Shown here: piece by piece, positions 16,735 to 26,027 of the stretch | Layout of the letters: every line of letters starts with the position of its first letter | Numbering within the stretch: the first letter of the stretch is position 1 | NCBI GenBank assembly: GCA_031264145.1 | Contig: JAISEK010000026.1 | Location: 1-45,895, forward strand | DNA: 45,895 nucleotides | DNA from: Deltaproteobacteria bacterium | Lineage (GTDB): Bacteria; Desulfobacterota; Desulfarculia; Adiutricales; Adiutricaceae | Direction: 5' to 3' | Made by a program: the position numbers and the translations under genes | Notes under the pieces: generated by a model | The model's input: the letters and a program-made list of their open reading frames with translations, nothing else | Database searches by the model: none | Told to the model about the DNA's origin: nothing

Positions 16735-18495
16735 TTATAGAAGTGTTTTTTTTATATAAAGTGAAAATTGTCTTTCTTGATAATCGAGAACAAAATATTT
16801 ATTAAGATCATAATAATTTATAGTATTTATAAAATCATTACTTAATACAATATATCCAAAATCTAAAATATTTTCAGTATTACTGCATATTTTATAGTAA
16901 TTATTGGGTATACTGGCTAGTTGAACAAGGCGACCATCACAGGTAAGTATTTTTTGAGGATTACGCTTTTCAAGATAGTCTACTCGTCTTGTTAAACCTA
17001 TCTCGCCTGTTGTTAAAAATTTATTATCAGTGCTTAATTGCAAAAAAGTATTAATTTTATCTGAAAAAATTAATGATACAGATAATATTAGTAATAAAAT
17101 AGATGTTAAAAAAATTAAAAAATTACTTAATCCTATTTTAAAAAAATTAAATATTTTAAAATATATATAAGATATGAAATTTAAAAGTTTTAGATTATTA
17201 AGTAGTTCTTCAATACAATATCCAAGTGGAATACAAGCTAAAGCTACTGGTAATTTTCCGTTTGCTGAATTATAACTTAAGAAAAAAATCCATCCACTCA
17301 TAAAAATTAGTGAAGATATTGAAATTGGAAAGTAACGCTTAATAAATAAACATCTTATTGTTGGTAAAATAAAAACTGAATAATATGAATAATGAAAAAA
17401 GCAATATATAGCACGTTGTAAAAAAGATCTACCTTTATAATATGCTGGATTATCAAATATTGAAACAATTTTAGTCGGCACTAGTCCTATATATATTAAA
17501 TATGTATTAAATATATACCAACTAAGTGAGAAAATAAGAGAAATTATAGCAGGTAGAAATATTGTTTTATATATTTTTTTTCTATTTATTCCTATCTCTG
17601 CTAATTGATAAATTGATACAAAAATAAATAAAAAAACCCAAATAAGTCCAGTTTGTTTAAGTGTACCAGAAATGGCCGCAGCAATAAATGCAGAATATAA
17701 ATATAGTTTATCTTGATTCCCGTTTGAATATTCGATAATGTGTAATTGAAGCATTACATAAGATAATAAACAAAATATAATAACAGTAATATCTGGTGCT
17801 ATTCCTTTGCTGGCGGCAAACAGCCAGACCAGCCCAACGGCGGCAGTCACAGCTGAATACATATATTTAGATTTTCTAAGACAATATAATCCAAAAAGAC
17901 ATGGAATTACGCAAAACTGTGAAGTTAAAATTGAAAAAATTTGTATTTTAGTTGTACCCATATATACATATGGAATACTCATTATCATAGCTGCTAGTTG
18001 AGGGTAGTCACCGTATGTGCTGGGATATGTGTTCGATGCCCATGATACAGCCCACACATCCCATGAATTAATGGCATCTATATGTGTATATACATATTTA
18101 TGGTAAAATAAAATTACAAGAAGCGTTGTTAATGATATTAAAGATATAAAAATATTTTTAATATTTGTTATATGGTAAGTATTTAAATTTATATCATCTT
18201 TAAAAGAGTAATTTATATTAATCTTAATAGTTTTATTTTTATTAAAAAAATAATATACTAATATCGTGATAAAAATTATAAATACAATAATCATACTAAA
18301 TTTTGTATATATATTGAAGTAAAGTAGTATGTATAATATTATATAATTACTTGCTAAGGAATATATAAAAGATAATGTTATAAATCTAGAAAAACCTAAT
18401 CTATATTTAATAAATATGACACAAATTGCAGCACCAGGTAAAAAAATAGTTTGTAAAAAACCTATTAGCCCCCAAAAAAGAAGCATATAAATCAC
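16735..18495 (-). CDS. AT-rich polytopic GT-C-like glycosyltransferase, homologue of the gene at 27922-29685
   Basis: 586 aa, about 11-12 membrane segments. It aligns over its whole length with the GC-rich protein at 27922-29685. Shared blocks include FLPGAAIC near the N-terminus, the large outer loop with an acidic residue, SW and DYPQL (here SWDVWAVSWASNTYPSTYGD followed by YPQL), KQTG in the middle, and a soluble C-terminus with DGRL, DFGYIV and QERxxSxYI. This loop layout is typical of GT-C enzymes that take sugar from a polyprenyl-phosphate donor outside the inner membrane. Base composition is extremely AT-rich, unlike the neighbours, except for a short GC-rich patch at about 17805-17855. 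The frame is intact. No donor-synthesis gene adjoins it. Acquired from a low-GC source, or drifting; function inferred. Confidence 0.75.
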   Translation of the reverse strand: MIYMLLFWGLIGFLQTIFLPGAAICVIFIKYRLGFSRFITLSFIYSLASNYIILYILLYFNIYTKFSMIIVFIIFITILVYYFFNKNKTIKININYSFKDDINLNTYHITNIKNIFISLISLTTLLVILFYHKYVYTHIDAINSWDVWAVSWASNTYPSTYGDYPQLAAMIMSIPYVYMGTTKIQIFSILTSQFCVIPCLFGLYCLRKSKYMYSAVTAAVGLVWLFAASKGIAPDITVIIFCLLSYVMLQLHIIEYSNGNQDKLYLYSAFIAAAISGTLKQTGLIWVFLFIFVSIYQLAEIGINRKKIYKTIFLPAIISLIFSLSWYIFNTYLIYIGLVPTKIVSIFDNPAYYKGRSFLQRAIYCFFHYSYYSVFILPTIRCLFIKRYFPISISSLIFMSGWIFFLSYNSANGKLPVALACIPLGYCIEELLNNLKLLNFISYIYFKIFNFFKIGLSNFLIFLTSILLLILSVSLIFSDKINTFLQLSTDNKFLTTGEIGLTRRVDYLEKRNPQKILTCDGRLVQLASIPNNYYKICSNTENILDFGYIVLSNDFINTINYYDLNKYFVLDYQERQFSLYIKKTLL

Positions 18496-18736
18496 CGTAT
18501 TTAATTTTTTTGTAGATATGAGTTAAGATTAATGACTATATAATTATATTTATTGATATATTAAATTATAATTTTGTTATTATATATAGTATGTAATTAT
18601 TTTAAAATATAAAAATTAATATATTATACTTAATATATTGCATATTTTAATTCATAATATTAAGAATTAAATACATTATTTTGTTTATTATTTATATATT
18701 TCGTATTATTTATGGGTTTAGATAAGATCATGCGGT

Positions 18737-19840
18737 TTATTGCCTGACATAGGAAAAGAGATAGAGGCTCAGGAGGCCAAAAAAACCGTTAGGAAGCCAG
18801 GCCGACATGAACGGTGGTATCAGGCCGGAGTAACCCAAAGAGCGCGAGACCTCCTGGGCCACCATGTAGACGAAGGAAAGCGTCAGGCCCCAGACGAGGC
18901 CCAAGGCCACGCTGCCGCCCTTTTCCCGCCAGAAGCCGATGGGGAGGCCGACCAGAATCATGATCAGCGAGATGAAGGGCGAGGCTAGCTTGAAGTGCAG
19001 ATCGACCACCTGGCGGGTGGGGCTGAAGCCCTCGGACTCAAGGTTATGGATGGTCTCGTCCAGGGCCAGGAAGTTCATCTCGTTGGTGTTCTGGTCGGCC
19101 CGGCGACCCAGGCCGGGGGGCGGGCTGGGGTGCTCTGGCAGGAAGACCTCGTCGGCCTCGCTGAAGGAATAGGTCATCGGCCGGCCGTTCCCGTCATCGC
19201 GGTATGTTTTTTCCCTGACCCCGAAGAGCCTGAGCCCGTTGGGCGAGAAAAAGCCCCTCTCGGCCTCTATCCTGCGGCTTAGATCGAGATTGGGATCCAG
19301 AAGGATTATGGTCAGGCCCTGGGCCAGCCGCCTGGCCTCGTCATAGGAGTCCATGTGCTCGAAGAGCCGGAGATCCTTGAGCCAGACGTTCTCCACCGTC
19401 TTGGCGGTGTCGTCGCTCCTTCTGTTGCGGACCTGGACGTCCCAGACGTGGTTGGTGTAGCGGCTGGTCAGCGGGGTCACGAGGTTCCCGACCAGGAATA
19501 CCAGGAGGCTCAGGAAGAGGCCCGAGGCCACCAGAGGCCTCGATAGCCGGAAAAGGCTGACCCCGCTGCCCTTGAAGGCTATGATCTCCGAGTTCCTGGC
19601 CATCAGGACCAGGCTGATCAGGACCGAGGCCAGGGTGGCCACCGGGGCCAAAAGAACCAGGATTGATGGTATTTGGGCAATAAAAAATAGAATTATCGAT
19701 GATATGGGTATCTTTTGGGTAATAAAATTGGAGATCTTCTCGATGAAGTCCACGACCAGGAAAAGGGTCACGAAGCCGAAGAGGCAAATCCCCAGATGCT
19801 TGAAGAAAAGGCTGGCCAAGTAGCGGGAGATGATGTTCAC
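18737..19840 (-). CDS. lptG: LPS export system permease LptG
   Basis: 367 aa; LptG is usually about 360. LptF and LptG are the inner-membrane permease pair of LptB2FGC, which extracts LPS and sends it across the periplasm. Seen: three N-terminal membrane helices, with FLVVDFIEKISNF (about 26-38) as in YjgQ, a periplasmic beta-jellyroll domain (about 130-270), then three C-terminal helices beginning LHFKLASPFISLIMILVGLP. It starts with GTG, overlapping the lptF stop by four bases (GTGA). An AT-rich tract at 19660-19770 encodes residues about 25-60. Naming as LptG rather than LptF rests on gene order and the N-terminal sequence. Confidence 0.9.
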   Translation of the reverse strand: MNIISRYLASLFFKHLGICLFGFVTLFLVVDFIEKISNFITQKIPISSIILFFIAQIPSILVLLAPVATLASVLISLVLMARNSEIIAFKGSGVSLFRLSRPLVASGLFLSLLVFLVGNLVTPLTSRYTNHVWDVQVRNRRSDDTAKTVENVWLKDLRLFEHMDSYDEARRLAQGLTIILLDPNLDLSRRIEAERGFFSPNGLRLFGVREKTYRDDGNGRPMTYSFSEADEVFLPEHPSPPPGLGRRADQNTNEMNFLALDETIHNLESEGFSPTRQVVDLHFKLASPFISLIMILVGLPIGFWREKGGSVALGLVWGLTLSFVYMVAQEVSRSLGYSGLIPPFMSAWLPNGFFGLLSLYLFSYVRQ

Positions 19841-21051
19841 GGCAATTGTCCCTTGTCGACGCCTGCCTTTGGCCGCCGATGTTGGGCCCCGGCCAGCAGG
19901 AGCCTAAGTCGCCCAAGGGTCTGCTTGGGATCCCAGGCCGCCGTCCTGTTAAGGCCCTTGAGGAGCCAGAAGGCCACCAGGGCCGCGACCAGGGTCGGGC
20001 CCCAGACGGCCAGGGCCGGCGGCAGGGTCCTGGTCTCACCCATGGTCCAGCCCAGGGAAAAGAGGCTGTAGTACACGACGAAGATGAAAAGGCCGATGGC
20101 CAGGCCGAAGTTGCGGCCCTTGGTCCTGAAGCTGGCCCCCAGCGGCATGCCGATCAGGGCCATGAGTAGAGCGGCCACTGGCAGCGAGAAGCGGCGGTGG
20201 AACTCCATGGCCAGGACCTGGTGGAAGGGGAGGCTGACGGCCGCCAGCCGGGCGGCCTCGTCCAGGAGGATGCCGGTCGGCATGTCCTGGCGCCCGGCCG
20301 AGGCCGTGCCCGACTCGGAGCCGAACTCTGGCCCGGGCGAGATCTTTAGCTCGTAGACGTCGAAAAAGATGCTGTCGACGGAGTTCTTTTCAGTGTAGAA
20401 GCGGTCTATTACCCCTGAGTTTAGGCGAAAAAGGAGAAGGTTGTCCCTAGGGTCGATGTCCAGCATCCCGCTTCTGGCCACGATGACCGTGTTCTCGAAG
20501 CTTGAGCGCCGGTCATTGATGACCACGTTGCTCATGGTCCCGGATTTGAGCGGCAGCTGGCCCACGTAGATGGTAAGGCCGGGGAAATCCCGGACGAAGA
20601 CCTGCTCCTTGATGGCCAGGTCGGCCCTGGCCTTGGCCAGGGCCAGGATCTCCATCTTGAAGAGCCTGTTGGCCCTGGGGGTCAGGTAGAGGTTGAAGGC
20701 GCCGGCCAGGAACGTGGCAGCCAGGCCAAAGGCCAGTACAGGGGGCAGGAGCTGGTGGAGCGACAGGCCGGCGCTTTTAAGGACCGTGAGCTCGGAGTCG
20801 GCGCTAAGGCGCAGGAAGGTGGTGAGGCAGGCCAAAAGCGTGGCCATGGGGATGGAGTAGTCCAGCATCTTTGGTAGGATCAGGACAAAGATGCGGAGAA
20901 TGACCGTCGCCCCCACGCCCTTGTTGAGGACCAGATCGGTCAGGCCCATGAGCCTGGCCATCAGCAAGACGAAGGAGAAGACAAGGAGGTTGACCAGAAA
21001 TGAGGGCAGCATTTCGGCCATTACGCTGGAATTGATGATGCTAGGGCGCAT
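19837..21051 (-). CDS. lptF: LPS export system permease LptF
   Basis: 404 aa from ATG 21051, which has GAGG about nine bases upstream; the frame is open further but the extra residues do not fit the family. The N-terminal block LLVFSFVLLMARLMGLTDLV with following LNKGV is the LptF/YjgP hallmark. A periplasmic domain spans about 130-270, then FHRRFSLPVAALLMALIGMP opens the second membrane half. The C-terminal tail of about 40 basic residues is longer than usual. It works with LptG in the LptB2FGC LPS transporter; lptB, lptC and lptA are not in the window. Precedes lptG with a four-base overlap. Confidence 0.9.
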   Translation of the reverse strand: MRPSIINSSVMAEMLPSFLVNLLVFSFVLLMARLMGLTDLVLNKGVGATVILRIFVLILPKMLDYSIPMATLLACLTTFLRLSADSELTVLKSAGLSLHQLLPPVLAFGLAATFLAGAFNLYLTPRANRLFKMEILALAKARADLAIKEQVFVRDFPGLTIYVGQLPLKSGTMSNVVINDRRSSFENTVIVARSGMLDIDPRDNLLLFRLNSGVIDRFYTEKNSVDSIFFDVYELKISPGPEFGSESGTASAGRQDMPTGILLDEAARLAAVSLPFHQVLAMEFHRRFSLPVAALLMALIGMPLGASFRTKGRNFGLAIGLFIFVVYYSLFSLGWTMGETRTLPPALAVWGPTLVAALVAFWLLKGLNRTAAWDPKQTLGRLRLLLAGAQHRRPKAGVDKGQLP

Positions 21052-21191
21052 CCCCCAGACCTCGCTCGCTGTCGGTGGTGGCCAGGATAGGGAGTCCGGC
21101 TGTTGCCAACCCTGGCGGGTAAGAACGGCTTGTTGGAGCCAAGGTCCGGCAAATAAAAGGGCCAAGGGGGGCCGGTTGCCGGACCGTCCCG

Positions 21192-22286
21192 TCAGGTGCC
21201 GGCTCCGCCCCTCTGGTACCTGTTGACCATGCGGTTGTGCTCGGCCAGCGTCTCGGAGAAATGGTGGGTGCCGTCGTTCTTGGAGACGAAGTAGAGGTAG
21301 CGGCCCGGGGCCGGGTTCAGGACCGCCTTGATGGCCTCCTCGCCTGGGTTGGCGATTGGCCCTGGGGGCAGGCCGTCGATGACATAGGTGTTGTAGGCAT
21401 GCCTGGTCTCCAGATCGGCCCTGGTCAGGTTGCCGTTGAAGTCCTGGAGCCCGTATATGACCGTGGGATCGGTCTGCAGCCGCATCTTCTTTTTGAGCCG
21501 GTTGAAGAACACCGAGGCGATCAGGGGCCGCTCGCTGGCCGCCCCGGTCTCCTTCTCCACGATGGAGGCCAGGGTCACGACCTCGTTCAGGGAGAGCCCC
21601 TTGGAGGAGGCCTGGCGGTCATATTTTTCCCAGACCCTCTTGAAGTGGTCGGTCATGGCCTTGGCGATGGACTTAAGCGGGGTTCCCTTGGGGAAGCTGT
21701 AGGTCTCGGGGAAGAGGTAACCCTCGAGGCTGTCGCCCCCGAGGCCCAGTGAGGAGACATAGGCCTTGTCCCGGCACAGGGACAGGAAATCGGAGGCCTT
21801 GCCAAGGCCGGCATTCTCTACGGCCCTGGCGATGTCCCTCATGGTCCACCCCTCGGGGACGGTGAAGGGGTAGAACTTGAAGTTGCCCTTCTCCAAAAGA
21901 GATATGTTCTCCCAGACGCTCAGGGCCGGGTCCAGCACCTGCTCGCCGGCCTTGATGCTGACGGGCTTTCTGAGCCTAGAGCGGATCCTCACCGCCCACA
22001 TGAAGGCCTCGGAGGACTTTATGGCCCCGGCCTTGGCCAGGAGGTCGGCCGTCTGGGCGTTGGAAAAGCCCTGGGGGATAGTGACCACGATTTCCCTGCT
22101 CGTCTCCTCCGGGGCCAGGAAGTTGTCGCTGTAGCGCAGGACGTACAGAAAGGCCATGAGTAGCCCGATGACGATCAAAAGGCCAGCTATCCCAATGGTC
22201 CTGGCGAACTTGCTAGGCCCGGTCCTTATCTTTCCGGCGGGAAGCTTGATCGATTTCAGGGGCATGCCTTTTTGATTGTCGGCCAT
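21192..22286 (-). CDS. mltG: Endolytic murein transglycosylase MltG
   Basis: 364 aa (E. coli 340). MltG is an inner-membrane lytic transglycosylase that cuts nascent glycan strands and sets their length. A short basic cytosolic head and one membrane helix (about 31-50) are followed by a LysM-like subdomain and the YceG catalytic domain. The conserved LEGYLFPETY lies at 187-196 and the catalytic Glu244 in ASIVEKETG. The NRL and LQTDPTVIYGL (271-281 region) and LPPGPIANPG motifs are intact, so activity is expected. Between ruvX (40 bp) and lptF (140 bp) in one envelope-biased operon; ruvX-mltG adjacency is common. Confidence 0.95.
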   Translation of the reverse strand: MADNQKGMPLKSIKLPAGKIRTGPSKFARTIGIAGLLIVIGLLMAFLYVLRYSDNFLAPEETSREIVVTIPQGFSNAQTADLLAKAGAIKSSEAFMWAVRIRSRLRKPVSIKAGEQVLDPALSVWENISLLEKGNFKFYPFTVPEGWTMRDIARAVENAGLGKASDFLSLCRDKAYVSSLGLGGDSLEGYLFPETYSFPKGTPLKSIAKAMTDHFKRVWEKYDRQASSKGLSLNEVVTLASIVEKETGAASERPLIASVFFNRLKKKMRLQTDPTVIYGLQDFNGNLTRADLETRHAYNTYVIDGLPPGPIANPGEEAIKAVLNPAPGRYLYFVSKNDGTHHFSETLAEHNRMVNRYQRGGAGT

Positions 22287-22326
22287 GGGATTCCAGAGTC
22301 GGCTTCAAGAAGCCGTGGGGAGGGGG

Positions 22327-22779
22327 TCAAGGCTTGGGGATGGCATCCAGGTCCGCCGAGTTTTCCCGCTTCGCGAGATAGCCGTCCAGGATGATGGCGG
22401 CGGCGGTCTTGTCGACCACCTCCCGCCGTTCCCTGTGGCCCAGGCCGGCCTGGTCCAGGACACGGTCGGCCATGGCCGTGGTCATCCGCTCGTCGTAGGT
22501 ATCGACTGACAGGCCCAGGCGAGTCCTGAGCTCGTGCGCCAGGGAAAGCACCCTCTGGGCTTCCGGCCCCATGGTGCCGTCGGAGCGTCTGGGGAGACCC
22601 AGGACGATCAGCTCGGCCTTGCGCTCGTCGGCCATCCTTGAGACGGCCTCCAGGAAGAGGCCGTGCGGTTTGCGCTGGATTACCGCCAGGGGCTGGGCCG
22701 TCAGGCCCAGGGGATCGGTCGCGGCCACGCCCACCCGCTTCTCCCCGACGTCCAGGGCGATGATTCGGGTCTTTGGCAA
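22327..22779 (-). CDS. ruvX: Putative pre-16S rRNA nuclease / Holliday junction resolvase-like RuvX (YqgF)
   Basis: 150 aa from TTG 22779. This start is chosen because GGGAGG lies six bases upstream, a promoter sits just ahead of it (22806-22835), and the product then has the family length. ATG 22818 falls inside the promoter. The RNase H-like fold shows ALDVGEKRVGVAATDP with the first catalytic Asp, the ELIVLGLPRRSDGT strand-loop, the DER motif in VDTYDERMTT, and a final Asp in VVDKTAAAIILDGYL. YqgF processes the 5' end of 16S rRNA in E. coli. Confidence 0.93.
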   Translation of the reverse strand: MPKTRIIALDVGEKRVGVAATDPLGLTAQPLAVIQRKPHGLFLEAVSRMADERKAELIVLGLPRRSDGTMGPEAQRVLSLAHELRTRLGLSVDTYDERMTTAMADRVLDQAGLGHRERREVVDKTAAAIILDGYLAKRENSADLDAIPKP

Positions 22780-22805
22780 GTCGAACCTCCCTTTGACGGG
22801 TGTTG

Positions 22806-22835
22806 ATTCTATCACCATAATGGAGCTTAAGACAA
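22806..22835 (-). promoter_or_regulatory. Sigma-70-type promoter for ruvX-mltG-lptF-lptG
   Basis: Minus strand TTGTCT (22835-22830), 18-base spacer, TAGAAT (22811-22806). The predicted leader of about 20 nt fits the TTG start at 22779. Confidence 0.5.
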
Positions 22836-23023
22836 GGGCTTGCCGGTCGGCTTGGCTACGTCTCGCTTTGCGTGGCAAGGTGGGCAGGGGGGACGGTGGC
22901 GGGGGACTTGCGGATGGCCGTGGGCGTGGCCTGTCTCTGGCCCACAGTCGATAGGACCTTTCTGGAAACAGCATCAATGAGGTTTTTTTGGGGCGCTATC
23001 ATGGCTTCGGCCAATAAGACGCC

Positions 23024-23770
23024 TCACCTCCGGCCAAATTTGTGCTTCAGGGCCAGCGCGGCGCATTTCATGCCGTAGCGAAAGGGAGGGGCGGAGGATT
23101 TGGCCAGGTCGTTGTAGAATGGGGGGATCGGGACCTCCCCGATCCTGAATCCGCTGGTGGCAAGGCGCATGTAAAGCTGTCCGTCGTAGTGGTACCAATG
23201 GGGCATGTCCTGGGCCACTATCCATTCCATGGTCCTTTTGCCGGTCAGGCGCATGCCGTCGTGGTAGCAATGGAGGTTGGTGCCGTAGCAGAAATTCTGC
23301 AGGGCCGTCACGGCGAAATGGCCGGCGACCCTTATAAGAGGCATATTGTTTCTTTTTTTATTGCTTAAAAGACTCCAGAAACTTTTTTTATACAGGTCAT
23401 AAAGAAATAATAGCCGTGAACCGACTATCATATCATGGCTTTTTTCTTCATAAGAAGTAATCAATTTGGCAATATTGGCTGGGTCGTGGTTAAAATCACT
23501 ATGCATGTGAATGGCATAATCAGCACCGTTTTCCAAGGCCAATCGGAACAGGCGCTGGCTGGTGTAGCCATAGCCCCTGTTGGTCCCGTTGGAATAGGCC
23601 TTCACCCTGGGCAGTGAATTCGCCACCCCGAAGGTGTCGTCGGAGCTGCCGTCGTCCAGGACGATTATGCCGTCGTCTTCCGACGGCAGGTAGCGGGCGG
23701 CCTGGCCGATCAGGTCAGGCAGGAAGTGGGCGCTGTTGTAGGCCGGAATCAGGACGCATAGCTTGGGCAT
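23024..23770 (-). CDS. Family 2 glycosyltransferase
   Basis: 248 aa, soluble GT-A fold of the dolichol-phosphate-sugar synthase type. Seen: VLIPAYNSA (6-14), LDDGSSDD (38-45) for the nucleotide, NRGYG (64-68), and SDFNHDP (91-97) in the place of the usual metal-binding DADGQH. The first Asp of the DxD is therefore shifted or replaced and catalysis is likely but less certain. No membrane anchor is present. Start supported by GGTGG upstream. Last gene of the surface-sugar run 26903 to 23024. The part encoded by 23330-23530 (about residues 80-147) is AT-rich against a GC-rich remainder. Sugar and acceptor cannot be told. Confidence 0.85.
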   Translation of the reverse strand: MPKLCVLIPAYNSAHFLPDLIGQAARYLPSEDDGIIVLDDGSSDDTFGVANSLPRVKAYSNGTNRGYGYTSQRLFRLALENGADYAIHMHSDFNHDPANIAKLITSYEEKSHDMIVGSRLLFLYDLYKKSFWSLLSNKKRNNMPLIRVAGHFAVTALQNFCYGTNLHCYHDGMRLTGKRTMEWIVAQDMPHWYHYDGQLYMRLATSGFRIGEVPIPPFYNDLAKSSAPPFRYGMKCAALALKHKFGRR

Positions 23771-23813
23771 GTCAAGACCACCTTCTGGGAAAACGACGGA
23801 CTACTGGACGGCC

Positions 23814-24821
23814 TCAAGCGAGCTGTCCGCGCCTCAGCGAACGCCAGCCCAGGCCGGTTTTCCAGGCAAAAAACAGGCCCAGCAGGGAACTGGTCACCAG
23901 ATACGCCGACCACAGGACCATGGAGAAGGCCCCCGCCACGTTCTTGTCGACCCCGAAGCAGCCCAGCGAGAGGATGGCCGCCACCTGGTACGTCCCGATG
24001 AAGGCCGGGGCGGAAGGGACGAGCAGGGCGAAGGTCAGGACGACCGTCATCAGGAACCCGGCCGAGACGGGGATGTCCAGGCCAAAGGCCGGGGCCGGGC
24101 TGTAGGCCCACAGGCATTGGACCAGCCACAGCGCCAATGAAAGGAGGATTGTCATGGCCAGGTCCCTGGCGCCGGCTATCTTGAGCCCGGATGCGAAGTT
24201 GAGGGCCATCTGGACCAGATTAGCGGCAAGTTTGCCAGGAAGCGGCCTGGACAGCCAGCCGAACAGCCTCAGGGCCAGGGCCTGGTGGGAGACCAGAAGC
24301 CTCAGGGCCAAGAGGATGCCCCCGAAAAACGCCAGCCCCATGACGCCGACTCGCCGAAGGGTCTCGGCGGACAAAGAGAGGCCAGCGGCCCCCGGTGTAT
24401 CCGGCAGATCGAGGAACAGGAGCAGAATCGAGAGAAAAAACAGGACCGACAGGCCGTCATAGACCCGCTCCATGACCACGGTGCCCAGCACGGCGGATTT
24501 GCTTATATCGTTCTCGGCCGCCAGAAGATAGGCCCGGACAAGCTCCCCCATGTGCGCCGGCAGGATGTTGTTGGCCAGAAGGCAGATGGACAGGGCCGAC
24601 AGGGGACTCCCAAAGGGGACGCTGGCCAGGGGCCTCAGCATCACCTTCCATCTGATGACCCGCAAGACATGAGCGAGAAGGTATATCCCCACGCAGGGGA
24701 GGAGCATTGGCAGGGATACCCTGCCGAAGGCCTCCATCAGCGGGCCAAGGTCGAGCAGGCGCATCAAGGCCAGGACGGCTATGAGGCTTACCGCGAACCC
24801 GACCGCATAGAATTTTCTCAT
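23814..24821 (-). CDS. Lysylphosphatidylglycerol synthetase-like (LPG flippase domain, AglD-type) membrane protein
   Basis: 335 aa from ATG 24821. About eight hydrophobic segments. It matches the LPG_synthase_TM/UPF0104 family: HVLRVIRWKVMLRPL (about 50-65 of this start), the conserved LLANNILPAHMGELVRAYLL block, ERVYDGLS and a late PSAPAFIGTYQ. The family flips or handles lipid-linked molecules; archaeal and bacterial members often sit in polysaccharide gene clusters, as here. No catalytic MprF synthase domain is attached. Likely helps move a lipid-linked sugar; this is inference from family and context. Confidence 0.82.
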   Translation of the reverse strand: MRKFYAVGFAVSLIAVLALMRLLDLGPLMEAFGRVSLPMLLPCVGIYLLAHVLRVIRWKVMLRPLASVPFGSPLSALSICLLANNILPAHMGELVRAYLLAAENDISKSAVLGTVVMERVYDGLSVLFFLSILLLFLDLPDTPGAAGLSLSAETLRRVGVMGLAFFGGILLALRLLVSHQALALRLFGWLSRPLPGKLAANLVQMALNFASGLKIAGARDLAMTILLSLALWLVQCLWAYSPAPAFGLDIPVSAGFLMTVVLTFALLVPSAPAFIGTYQVAAILSLGCFGVDKNVAGAFSMVLWSAYLVTSSLLGLFFAWKTGLGWRSLRRGQLA

Positions 24822-24936
24822 CGCGGCGCCATCCTTTTCGCCATCCAGTCTCACCTCAACCAGTTGGCACCGGCCGCCCAAGTTATGCCGCTATGGCGGC
24901 TCCCAGCCTCAGCCCTATGGCCCGGTGGCCTTTTTG

Positions 24937-26022
24937 TCAGGCCAGAAGTTCCGAATCCTCGCCTTCGCGGACATCGTCCAGCATGAGCCCGTGCCTGCGG
25001 AGGAGGGCCAGCGTCTCGGCGTAATCCATCACGTGGTCGTGGGAGGAATAGGGGTGGCCAAGCAAAAGCGTCTCGTCCTGGGGAACCCTGAGTTCGGGCA
25101 AAAGCGGGGCGATGGCGTAAAAGTCGCCACGGCCGTAGGCCCTTTGCCCCTCCTCGGGGGAAATCATCATCTCGTGTATTTTCTCGCCCGGGCGGATGCC
25201 GATTGTCGTTATGGGCACGTCGCGGTCGCCGATGAGGGCCTTGGCCACGTCGGTAATCAGGGCCGACGCTATTTTAGGGACATAGGTCTCTCCGGGGTTG
25301 GCCTCGGAAATGGCCGTGGCTATGGTCGTCACCGCCCCGTTCAGCGGCAAGAGGAAGCGAGTCATGTCGGCCGTGGTTATGGTCAACGGGCCGCCGTTCT
25401 TGATCTGCTCCCTGAAGAGCGGAATCACCGAGCCCCTGGAGGCCAGGACGTTGCCGTAGCGAACGCAGACGAATCTGGTACCCGGGCAGTTGATGTTGCC
25501 GGAAATGAACAGCCTCTCCTGGAGGGACTTGGTCATGCCCATGACGTTCACGGGCAGGCAGGCCTTGTCGGTCGAGACGCCGACCACCGTCTCCACCGGG
25601 AACGCATGCTCCTCAATGGCCCTCACGATGTTGCTAGCCCCCATTATGTTGGTGAGGCTGGCCTCATGCGGGAAATACTCGCACGACGGCACCTGTTTCA
25701 GGGCCGCGGCGTTTATGACGATGTCGATGCCCCGCATGACCCCCTGAAGCGAGAGGAAGTCCCTGACGTCGCCCAGGCGGAACTCCAAAAGCTTTTTGAA
25801 GTTGTTGTAGATAATCTCCTCGGAGACCTTGTTGACCCGCCGCTCGTAAAGCATCCGCATGGCGTACTGTTTGGCCTCGTCCCTAGAGAAGATGATTATC
25901 TTGGCCGGACAGCCGTATCTGCCCGAGAGGAGCGTGTTGACCAGCTGCTTGCCCAGCGAGCCGGTGCCGCCGGTAATCAGGACCCGCCTGCCATCGAAGG
26001 TCTTGTTCAAATCCATGGCCAT
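24937..26022 (-). CDS. UDP-GlcNAc 4,6-dehydratase-type SDR (CapE/FlaA1/PseB-like)
   Basis: 361 aa extended SDR. NAD-binding TGGTGSLG (17-24), SRDEAKQYAMR (46-56), NAAALKQVPSCE (104-115), VGVSTDKA (147-154) and the MxxxK form of the active-site motif in NVMGMTK (159-165), which is normal in this subfamily. It should oxidise and dehydrate a UDP-HexNAc to a 4-keto-6-deoxy sugar in the cytoplasm. The upstream RmlD-like gene (5 bp away) could reduce that product, giving UDP-L-FucNAc- or UDP-QuiNAc-type sugars. The 2-epimerase needed for FucNAc is not in the window. GGGCGG, within the end of the upstream gene, acts as the ribosome site. Confidence 0.88.
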   Translation of the reverse strand: MAMDLNKTFDGRRVLITGGTGSLGKQLVNTLLSGRYGCPAKIIIFSRDEAKQYAMRMLYERRVNKVSEEIIYNNFKKLLEFRLGDVRDFLSLQGVMRGIDIVINAAALKQVPSCEYFPHEASLTNIMGASNIVRAIEEHAFPVETVVGVSTDKACLPVNVMGMTKSLQERLFISGNINCPGTRFVCVRYGNVLASRGSVIPLFREQIKNGGPLTITTADMTRFLLPLNGAVTTIATAISEANPGETYVPKIASALITDVAKALIGDRDVPITTIGIRPGEKIHEMMISPEEGQRAYGRGDFYAIAPLLPELRVPQDETLLLGHPYSSHDHVMDYAETLALLRRHGLMLDDVREGEDSELLA

Positions 26023-26027
26023 TTGGT

